In this document: positions 58,242 to 64,000 of the stretch, one piece after another
Numbering within the stretch: position 1 is the stretch's first letter
Layout of the letters: each line of letters starts with the position of its first letter
From: Streptomyces eurythermus
GTDB taxonomy: Bacteria; Actinomycetota; Actinomycetes; Streptomycetales; Streptomycetaceae
Assembly: GCF_014649115.1 (NCBI RefSeq)
Contig: NZ_BMSK01000005.1
Coordinates: 347,590 to 411,589 of the forward strand
DNA: 64,000 bases
Reading direction: 5' to 3'
Notes under the pieces: generated by a model
The model's input: the letters and a program-made list of their open reading frames with translations, nothing else
Told to the model about the DNA's origin: nothing
Database searches by the model: none
Position numbers and translations under genes: made by a program

Positions 58242-58541
58242 TCAGCCGAGGGTGCCGAAGCGCTCCTCGACGACTCCCGAGTGCAGGTAGGTCGGCAGCT
58301 GAACGCCTCCCACCGACGTGCGGCCGGTGGCGACCTGCTCCTCCGTCTCGCTGGGGAAGCCCTCCAGCAGACGCAGGCACTGCTGCACCCATTCGTGCGA
58401 CGCGGGCCAGTCGCCCAGGTCGCGGTGGCGCACGGCCAAGGCGTACGCGGTCTCGGTGGCGGCCCACCGGTCGGTCGCCAGCTCACGCTGGAAGATCGAC
58501 TCCAGCTCGTCGGTGGAGGCCAGGCGGGTCTGGTTGGTCAT
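58242..58541 (-). CDS. small protein of the nucleotide cluster (99 aa)
   Basis: The start is ATG 58541 behind GAGAGGG (MTNQTRL). It contains 'RWAATETAYALAVRHRDLGD' and 'WVQQCLRLLEGFPSETEEQV', a helical TPR-like look, then a conserved-looking 'VGGVQLPTYLHSG'. No family is recognised. It sits between the NDK and CYTH genes on the same strand. Confidence 0.65.
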   Translation of the reverse strand: MTNQTRLASTDELESIFQRELATDRWAATETAYALAVRHRDLGDWPASHEWVQQCLRLLEGFPSETEEQVATGRTSVGGVQLPTYLHSGVVEERFGTLG

Positions 58542-58621
58542 GGTGCCCTCTCGGTTCAAACGGTCGTGCCCCAGTGCTGATCAACGCCCCGGCGTCCCCT
58601 CGGTGACGCGGTGACCCGCTG

Positions 58622-59131
58622 CTAGTACGTGTAGATCTCGGCCAGCGTCTTGTAGTCCTGCAGCTCGTCCTTGTCGAACCACAGCTCCACCTCCTGCTTG
58701 GCCTCCTCCGCGTTGCCGGAGGCGTGCACGAGGTTCGCGACCGCCTTGCCCGAGGCGATGCTGGCCGCCGCGCTGTAGTGCGAGAAGTCTCCCCGCACCG
58801 TGCCGGCCGGAGCCTGGTTCGGGTACGTGCTGCCGACGATCTTGCGGACGGTGGCGATGGCGTCGAAGCCCTCCAGCACCAGGGCGATGACCGGCCCCTG
58901 CTGCATGAACGTCGCCGTGAGGTTGTAGACCTCCGAACCCAGCCGCTCTTCAAGATCGAAATAGTGCTTGCGGGTGAACTCCTCGTCCATCCACTTCATC
59001 TTCGTGCCGACGATCTTCAACGCGGCATCCTCGAATCGAGTGATGATCCTTCCTGCCAGGCCACGCGCTAGCGCATCGGGCTTGAGCAGGACGAGCGTGC
59101 GCTCGACAGTGTGTGCCTGAACCTCGGCCAT
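58622..59131 (-). CDS. nucleoside diphosphate kinase (island paralog)
   Basis: The 169-residue NDK fold has 'TLVLLKPDALARGLAGRII', the binding 'GTVRGDFSHYS' and the active-site motif 'ANLVHASGNAEEAKQEVELW' with catalytic His136. The chromosomal housekeeping NDK of Streptomyces is about 137 residues, so this longer copy is a specialised second enzyme. It transfers phosphate from NTPs to NDPs. ATG 59131 behind AAAGGGAG. It is the first gene of the leftward cluster and divergent from the Nudix pair. Confidence 0.9.
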   Translation of the reverse strand: MAEVQAHTVERTLVLLKPDALARGLAGRIITRFEDAALKIVGTKMKWMDEEFTRKHYFDLEERLGSEVYNLTATFMQQGPVIALVLEGFDAIATVRKIVGSTYPNQAPAGTVRGDFSHYSAAASIASGKAVANLVHASGNAEEAKQEVELWFDKDELQDYKTLAEIYTY

Positions 59132-59538
59132 TGACTCCCTTTCGCCTTGCTAACAACCGAACATGACGGACGATCAGCCGTCATTTGCTGAGGTTACCGG
59201 CGCTGGCAGGACGGTTTGGGCGTGCGGGCAATGCCCCGGACGGGCGAACGTCGGCCAGGGTGCAGCCGATCAGTCCATCGAGAGTCCCGATTCGGCCAAC
59301 TTTTCTTTCGCCACTATCCGCTGGGGGTACGCACCTAGAATCTCCCTGTGGTCGTCTGGCGCTTTCGCGCCTCTCATATGTCTTCCGGGGACTGGGCCTT
59401 TGGCGGGTGGCTCCTTGGCCCCTGGTGACTCCGATTCTTCCGGAGCTCTTCTCGCGTGACCATGAAGTGCCAGTGCAGTGGGAGTGCACTTTCGGCGCGC
59501 GGATTACTGCACCAGGGCAGCGACGAGGGAGCAGTCTT
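59132..59538. other. divergent promoter region of the nucleotide cluster
   Basis: About 400 bp. The frame upstream of the HTH-Nudix gene is open but has no family resemblance, so I treat it as non-coding. It must carry the promoters for both the leftward cluster and the Nudix pair. Confidence 0.5.
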
Positions 59539-60198
59539 GTGGACGTGATCGAGCGCTGGAGTGGCCGGTACGCCTGCCTGCTGCAATCCGCCCTACGGCT
59601 CGGCAACGAACAGTTCGCCGCTCAGCTGGGCATCTCAGTGAGGACGGTGGCGGCTTGGCACTCCGATGCGTCCGTCGTCCCTCGCAGGGAAATGCAGCAA
59701 CTCCTCGACACGGCCTACGAGCGGGCTTCTACGGCTGCGCGACAGCGCTTCGCGCTCCTGCTGGCGAAGGAACGGGTGCCGGCGGACTCGACGCCTCCAG
59801 GCGCGCAGGCGCTGCGGGTGGCCATCGCAGTGGTCGTCCGCGACAGCGATGTCCTCCTGGTGTGCCGGCGGGACGACGACGCTGCTGGGATCACGTGGCA
59901 GTTCCCGGCCGGCGTCATCAAGCCAGGTGGCAAGGCGGAGACCACCACCGTGCGGGAGACCTTGGACGAGACCGGTGTCCACTGCGCGGTCCGGCAGGAC
60001 CTCGGGAACCGCCTCCACCCCGTGACCGGTGTGCTGTGCGAGTACTTCCTCTGCGAGTACCTGGCCGGCGAGGCCACCAACAGCGACGCGGCCGAGAACA
60101 TCGACGTCATGTGGGTCCCCAGAAACGCGGTGCCCCGCTTCATCCCCGTCGATACGATCTTCCCACCCATCCTGGCCGCCCTGGAGGAGCAGACGTGA
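59539..60198 (+). CDS. HTH-Nudix protein with degenerate Nudix box
   Basis: The ~219-residue protein has an N-terminal XRE-type HTH ('QFAAQLGISVRTVAAWHSDA') and a Nudix domain ('VAIAVVVRDSDVLLVCRRDD' onward). The Nudix box 'GVIKPGGKAETTTVRETLDE' has Gly where the first catalytic Glu should be and DE for the EE pair, so hydrolysis may be weak or absent. GTG 59539 behind GAGGGAG is chosen over longer readings. It may sense a nucleotide and regulate transcription, as NrtR-type proteins do. It is coupled to the next gene. Confidence 0.8.
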   Translation: MDVIERWSGRYACLLQSALRLGNEQFAAQLGISVRTVAAWHSDASVVPRREMQQLLDTAYERASTAARQRFALLLAKERVPADSTPPGAQALRVAIAVVVRDSDVLLVCRRDDDAAGITWQFPAGVIKPGGKAETTTVRETLDETGVHCAVRQDLGNRLHPVTGVLCEYFLCEYLAGEATNSDAAENIDVMWVPRNAVPRFIPVDTIFPPILAALEEQT

Positions 60199-60620
60199 CG
60201 AACCAGAACACGGACGAGCGCCCGGGCATCGCCGCCGCCATCATCGTCCACGAGGGGCGCGTGCTCATGGTCCGCCGCCGAGTCAGCGAGGGACAGCTCT
60301 CTTGGCAGTTCCCGGCCGGCGAGGTCGAGCCTGGCGAGGCCCGCGAGGACGCCGCTGTGCGGGAAACCCAGGAGGAGACCGGGCTGTCCGTGGCGGCCGT
60401 GAAGCTACTCGGCGAGCGTGTCCACCCGAAGACGGGCCGACTGATGTCGTACACGGCGTGCGAGGTGCTGGGTGGAACGGCCCACGTCGCGGACACCGAG
60501 GAGCTGGCCGAACTGGCCTGGGTCGCCCATGGCGAGATCCCGCAGTACGTGCCGTACGGACTGTTCGAGCCGGTGCAGGACTACCTCGACGCGACTCTGC
60601 CTGGCGGTCTCGCGATCTGA
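60195..60620 (+). CDS. Nudix hydrolase (canonical box)
   Basis: The 141-residue Nudix domain has a complete box 'GEVEPGEAREDAAVRETQEE' then TG, and the typical ending 'YVPYGLFEPVQDYLDATLPG'. The GTG overlaps the preceding stop (GTGA). It is close in layout to the preceding Nudix domain, as after duplication of one into regulator and enzyme. It removes a nucleoside diphosphate linked to another moiety; the substrate is unknown. Confidence 0.88.
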   Translation: MTNQNTDERPGIAAAIIVHEGRVLMVRRRVSEGQLSWQFPAGEVEPGEAREDAAVRETQEETGLSVAAVKLLGERVHPKTGRLMSYTACEVLGGTAHVADTEELAELAWVAHGEIPQYVPYGLFEPVQDYLDATLPGGLAI

Positions 60621-60621
60621 C

Positions 60622-60921
60622 CTACGTGGGGCCGTCTGACGGGACGGCGGAGCGCGGCCGGTGGTCGAGGGGGCTCTCCGACCACCGGCCGCCGGTTCCT
60701 GTACGGGGCGGTGCCTGTGTGCTCAGTTCTTGCGGTTCAAAGAGCCGGTTCCGGCTGGTGTGGCCCGCACGTTGCCGCAAAGCCTCATGTTGGTCGCTCA
60801 GGAGGATCTTGATCTCGGTGCGGTCGGCGATCACGATCCCGGTGACCTGATCGTCGGCAGAGAGCAGCCGAAGTCTGTCCGTGGAGATCCACGGCTGTCT
60901 GCCCCGCGTAACTGAGACCAC
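60622..60921 (-). CDS. possible small protein at the island end
   Basis: A 99-residue reading contains 'RQPWISTDRLRLLSADDQVT' and 'GIVIADRTEIKILLSDQHEA', which looks like real protein sequence. There is no clear ribosome site at GTG 60921 and the last third is low complexity. It could be a gene remnant next to the attachment repeat. Confidence 0.3.
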   Translation of the reverse strand: MVSVTRGRQPWISTDRLRLLSADDQVTGIVIADRTEIKILLSDQHEALRQRAGHTSRNRLFEPQELSTQAPPRTGTGGRWSESPLDHRPRSAVPSDGPT

Positions 60922-60928
60922 GCGACGA

Positions 60929-61043
60929 CGAAGGGCCCCACCGCGAACGGTGGGGCCCTTCGACAACGTGCCCGGTGAGGCACTGGCGGAGGATACGAGA
61001 TTCGAACTCGTGAGGGGTTGCCCCCAACACGCTTTCCAAGCGT
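60929..61043. repeat. attachment repeat, right copy (115 bp)
   Basis: Identical to 51816-51930. It includes the tRNA-Ser terminator hairpin (60929-60962) and the tRNA 3' part. Confidence 0.93.
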
Positions 61044-61071
61044 GCGCCCTAGGCCTCTAGGCGAATCCTCC
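60987..61071 (-). tRNA. tRNA-Ser (GGA), integration target of island
   Basis: The acceptor GGAGGAT pairs with ATCCTCC with a G discriminator. The anticodon stem CACGC/GCGTG encloses TTGGAAA with GGA at 61035-61037. A long variable arm and T-arm ACGAGTTCGAATCTCGT are present. CCA is not encoded. The intact copy sits at the right end of the island. Confidence 0.95.
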
Positions 61072-61187
61072 GCCGAGAACATTACATGACCGAGGGGAGT
61101 GCTCGCGAACCCGTTCCCGCAGGCCGTCCCCGGGTGCGGAGGACGGGGCGATCGGGTTCGGTCCGGGCGCCGGCATCGGGTACTGTG

Positions 61188-61284
61188 GGGCACAGCCCCT
61201 CACGCGGCGCTATCTGACTGAACTCCCCCAGGGCCGGAAGGCAGCAAGGGTAGGTCGGCTCTGGCGGGTGCGTGGGGGGCGCTT
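61188..61284 (+). ncRNA. ffs: bacterial signal recognition particle RNA (4.5S type)
   Basis: The conserved tip 'GGCCGGAAGGCAGCAAGGGT' (about 61233-61252) is the Ffh-binding loop. The ends GCCCCTCACGC (61196-61206) and GCGTGGGGGGC (61271-61281) pair to close the hairpin. It lies immediately upstream of dnaX, the usual place in Streptomyces. It targets ribosome-nascent chains to the membrane with Ffh. Exact ends are estimates. Confidence 0.9.
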
Positions 61285-61367
61285 GCGTTCCCGGGGTCAG
61301 GGCCAGGACCGGGGTCCGGATCCGCGGGCGGGGCCCGTTGTCAGTGCGCCCCATTAACCTCGTATGC

Positions 61368-63692
61368 GTGTCGTCTCTCGCGCTGTACCGCCGCTACCGC
61401 CCGGAGACCTTTGCGGAGGTCATCGGGCAGGAGCATGTCACCGACCCGCTGCAGCAGGCGCTGCGGAACAACCGGGTCAATCACGCGTACCTGTTCAGCG
61501 GCCCCCGCGGATGCGGCAAGACGACCAGCGCGCGCATCCTCGCCCGCTGTCTGAACTGTGAGCAAGGTCCCACGCCGACCCCCTGCGGGGAGTGCCAGTC
61601 GTGCCGCGACCTCGCCCGGAACGGACCCGGGTCCATCGACGTCATCGAGATCGACGCGGCCTCTCACGGTGGTGTGGACGACGCCCGTGAGCTGCGCGAG
61701 AAGGCATTCTTCGGCCCCGCGAGCAGCCGCTACAAGATCTACATCATCGACGAGGCCCACATGGTCACGTCGGCCGGCTTCAACGCGCTGCTGAAGGTCG
61801 TCGAGGAGCCGCCGGAGCACCTGAAGTTCATCTTCGCGACCACCGAGCCCGAGAAGGTCATCGGCACCATCCGGTCGCGGACCCACCACTACCCGTTCCG
61901 GCTCGTCCCCCCGGGCACCCTGCGCGAGTACCTCGGCGAGGTGTGCCAGAAGGAGAACATCCCGGTCGAGGACGGCGTGCTGCCGCTCGTCGTGCGCGCC
62001 GGCGCCGGTTCCGTGCGTGACTCCATGTCCGTCATGGACCAGCTCCTCGCCGGCGCCGGCGAGGACGGTGTGACGTATGCCATGGCGACCTCCCTCCTCG
62101 GCTACACCGACGGCTCCCTGCTCGACTCCGTCGTGGAGGCCTTCGCCACCGGTGACGGGGCCGCCGCCTTCGAGGTCGTGGACCGGGTCATCGAGGGCGG
62201 CAACGACCCGCGCCGCTTCGTCGCCGACCTGCTGGAGCGGTTGCGGGACCTGGTGATCCTCGCCGCCGTGCCGGACGCAGTGGAGAAGGGCCTCCTCGAC
62301 GCCCCGGCCGACGTGCTGGAGCGGATGCAGGCCCAGGCCGAGACGTTCGGCGCCGCCGAGCTGAGCCGCGCCGCCGACCTGGTCAACGAGGGCCTGACCG
62401 AGATGCGCGGCGCCACCTCGCCCCGCCTCCAGCTGGAACTGATCTGCGCCCGCGTCATGCTCCCCGCCGCCTACGGCGACGAACGGTCCGTCATGGCCCG
62501 CCTCGACCGCCTGGAGCGCGGTATCGGCTTCTCGGGCGGGGGCGGCATGCCTGCCATGGGCTACGTCCCGGGCCCCGAGACCCACGGCGGCACGGCTGCG
62601 GCGGGGGCCGGCCTGGGCGCGGGCATCGGTGCGGGTGCGGGTGCGGGTGTCGGTGCCGGTGCGTTGTCGGTGCCGCCCGGTGGAGGGCCCGCCGCGGCCC
62701 GCGCGGCTGTCCGGGGCGCGGGTGGTGCCGGTGACCCGGTGGCCCCCAGTGGTCCGGCCGAGGCTGCCGCCCCTGCCGCAGCGGCGCCTTCGCCCGCCCC
62801 TGCCCCTGCCCCGGCCCCCGCCGCCCCGGAAGCCCCGGTCCCGGCGGCCCCTGCAGCAGCGGCAGCCCCAGCGCCCACGGCTCAGCCCCCGGCCGCCCCC
62901 GCCACCGGTGCCTGGCCCACCGCGACCCCCGCCGGCAGCGGCCGGCGTCCCGGTGGCTGGCCCACCGCCGCCGCTCCGGCGAGCGGGCGGGCAGGTCAGG
63001 GACAGAACGCGGGCCAGCCGCAGCAGCCCCAGCAGCAGCCGGGCCGCCCGCCTGCTCCCGCCCCCGCGCCGCAGGCTCCGGCGCCCGCCCCCACCGGCGG
63101 CCTCGACCCCCGCGCGCTCTGGCCGAACATCCTGGAGGCCGTCAAGAACCGCCGCCGCTTCACCTGGATCCTGCTCAGCCAGAACGCCCAGGTGACCGGC
63201 TTCGACGGCACCACCCTCCAGCTCGGCTTCGTCAACGTCGGTGCCCGTGACAACTTCGCGAGCAGCGGCAGCGAGGACGTGCTGCGGCAGGCGCTGGCCG
63301 AGCAGTTCAACGTGCAGTGGAAGATCGAGGCGGTCGTCGACCCGTCCGGCGGCGGTGCCCCGCAGGCCCCGGTCGGCGCGTCCGGCTACGGCGGCGCACC
63401 CGCCGGTGGCTACGGCAGCGCTCCCGGCGGTGGCTACGGCGCTCCCGCCGCGCCCCGCCCGGCGGCTCCCCAGGCTGCCGCGCAGGCTCCCGCCGCCACC
63501 CGGAACAGCGCTCCGGCCGCGCCCGCACCGGCGCCCCAGTCGGCCGCCGCCCCCGAGCCGCCGCCCGTCGCACCCGAGGACGACATCCCCGAGGACGACG
63601 ACCCGGATCTGGACGAGTCGGCCCTCTCCGGCCACGAACTGATCGTGCGCGAGCTGGGCGCGACGGTGGTGGAGGAGTTCACCAACGAGTAG
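61368..63692 (+). CDS. dnaX: DNA polymerase III subunit gamma/tau
   Basis: The 774-residue clamp-loader subunit begins 'SSLALYRRYRPETFAEVIGQ'. It has Walker A 'GPRGCGKT' (45-52), zinc-binding Cys 64, 73, 76 and 79, Walker B 'IYIIDEAHMV', and sensor residues 'GSVRDSMSVMDQLL'. A long Ala/Pro-rich region (about 420-580) is followed by a tau-type C-terminal domain ('LWPNILEAVKNRRRFTWILL') and a Pro/Ala tail with acidic end. The start is GTG 61368, the family's usual N-terminus. No slippery A-run for a gamma frameshift is seen. Confidence 0.95.
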   Translation: MSSLALYRRYRPETFAEVIGQEHVTDPLQQALRNNRVNHAYLFSGPRGCGKTTSARILARCLNCEQGPTPTPCGECQSCRDLARNGPGSIDVIEIDAASHGGVDDARELREKAFFGPASSRYKIYIIDEAHMVTSAGFNALLKVVEEPPEHLKFIFATTEPEKVIGTIRSRTHHYPFRLVPPGTLREYLGEVCQKENIPVEDGVLPLVVRAGAGSVRDSMSVMDQLLAGAGEDGVTYAMATSLLGYTDGSLLDSVVEAFATGDGAAAFEVVDRVIEGGNDPRRFVADLLERLRDLVILAAVPDAVEKGLLDAPADVLERMQAQAETFGAAELSRAADLVNEGLTEMRGATSPRLQLELICARVMLPAAYGDERSVMARLDRLERGIGFSGGGGMPAMGYVPGPETHGGTAAAGAGLGAGIGAGAGAGVGAGALSVPPGGGPAAARAAVRGAGGAGDPVAPSGPAEAAAPAAAAPSPAPAPAPAPAAPEAPVPAAPAAAAAPAPTAQPPAAPATGAWPTATPAGSGRRPGGWPTAAAPASGRAGQGQNAGQPQQPQQQPGRPPAPAPAPQAPAPAPTGGLDPRALWPNILEAVKNRRRFTWILLSQNAQVTGFDGTTLQLGFVNVGARDNFASSGSEDVLRQALAEQFNVQWKIEAVVDPSGGGAPQAPVGASGYGGAPAGGYGSAPGGGYGAPAAPRPAAPQAAAQAPAATRNSAPAAPAPAPQSAAAPEPPPVAPEDDIPEDDDPDLDESALSGHELIVRELGATVVEEFTNE

Positions 63693-64000
63693 CCCACCGG
63701 TGGCCGGACAGCCCCCGGGGCCAGCCCGGCCATCGGACTCACGGGGTTTCCGGCCCCGGCCATAGGGCCCGCGGGCCCTACGACGCACCGGCCCCCGGCC
63801 CACCGAGCCACCCGCCCTTCCCGGGCCACCGCTTCCACCCGCCTCGGGTCACCCGGCCTCGGGCCACCGGGTCTCGGACCTGGCCCACCAGGCCCCCCCA
63901 GTCCCCGGCTGACCGGTTCCACCCGGCCCCGGCCCGCCGAGTCGATCCGGCCCCGGGGCCACCGAGTCCACCTGGTCCCGGGCCGCTGGCCGGCCGGTCT
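63693..64000. other. downstream of dnaX, no gene seen
   Basis: This very GC- and CCGG-rich stretch has no convincing start, stop or family match. Open frames here are low-complexity shadows. Confidence 0.4.

Larger units (their letters stand above)
51816..61043. mobile_element. integrase-less genomic island in tRNA-Ser(GGA)
   Basis: The island is bounded by a 115-bp perfect direct repeat (51816-51930 and 60929-61043) made of the tRNA-Ser(GGA) 3' part and its terminator. The repeat period is 9,113 bp. The contents are a coiled-coil protein, an ATP-binding regulator, nucleotide-handling enzymes and two Nudix genes. No integrase, excisionase, rep or tra gene is recognisable, so it is either a degraded ICE/prophage or an element mobilised in trans. 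It lies in the region that in related genomes separates backbone genes from SRP RNA and dnaX. Confidence 0.88.

Noticed and set aside
59185..59538. N-terminal extension of the HTH-Nudix protein
   Set aside because: The extra ~118 residues have no family resemblance, and GTG 59539 has a well-placed ribosome site.
61504..63692. Programmed frameshift for a gamma form of DnaX
   Set aside because: No A-rich slippery heptamer with downstream structure was seen in the Ala/Pro-rich region.
1..64000. CRISPR array
   Set aside because: Repeats found are tandem coding repeats, att sites or hairpins; none shows regular direct repeats with unique spacers.

Overview
This 64 kb window is high-GC actinobacterial DNA and almost certainly comes from a Streptomyces chromosome. 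Supporting evidence: the tandem sigN/sigF sporulation sigma genes, an SSI-type protease inhibitor, the tadA, upp, LytR_C, HerA-like and dnaX neighbourhood with the SRP RNA just upstream of dnaX, a DmdR/IdeR-type iron box, and an integrated pSAM2-like conjugative element. Gene identities rest on reading protein motifs; no database search was run.

Chromosomal backbone, left part (1-9100): the tail of an acyl-CoA synthetase; a divergent MFS exporter/TetR pair with two operator-like palindromes; a giant PAS/pseudo-histidine-kinase/pseudo-receiver protein; an SSI-family secreted protein with repeat-rich ends; tRNA-Ser(GCT) and tRNA-Arg(ACG).

Mobile element 1 (9101-19923, period 10,779 bp) is an AICE (actinomycete integrative and conjugative element) of the pSAM2 type inserted in the 3' part of tRNA-Arg(ACG). 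A 44-bp direct repeat marks its ends and a pair of 29-bp repeats flanks the core like integrase arm sites. It carries int, xis and a rolling-circle repSA whose start seems to be an ATC codon, then spread genes, an FtsK-like translocase, a GntR/UTRA repressor with repeated ACTCGT/ACGAGT operator half-sites, a Pif-like Nudix protein, and a right-hand cargo zone with two large hairpin structures, a DUF3800 gene and a membrane/coiled-coil gene.

Backbone, middle part (19924-51815): the displaced tRNA-Arg terminator; a DUF2797 gene; a translationally coupled operon of response regulator, sensor kinase, GT2-GtrA glycosyltransferase and GT39-like glycosyltransferase; MFS/TetR with a perfect 13-bp inverted repeat; a PPOX-type F420-binding protein; YceI and MFS proteins that share carboxypeptidase-regulatory-like domains, under a MarR regulator; sigN and sigF; tRNA-Ser(CGA); tadA and its partner; upp; a HerA-like ATPase; HdeD; an HhH-GPD glycosylase. 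Next comes an iron-box-controlled divergent locus: a siderophore-interacting reductase facing a coupled operon of Ntn-acylase/GNAT fusion, cupin and SDR. A CopC-CopD copper protein closes this part.

Mobile element 2 (51816-61043, period 9,113 bp) is a genomic island bounded by 115-bp perfect direct repeats spanning the 3' part of tRNA-Ser(GGA) and its terminator. It has no recognisable integrase. It holds an unrecognised coiled-coil protein, a frameshifted ATP-binding regulator, and a block of nucleotide-handling enzymes: SAM methyltransferase, an unknown 464-aa protein, an HD phosphohydrolase, a CYTH-domain protein, a small protein and a paralogous nucleoside diphosphate kinase, divergent from an HTH-Nudix/Nudix pair. 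This block is the best candidate for an undescribed system. The window ends with tRNA-Ser(GGA), SRP RNA and dnaX.
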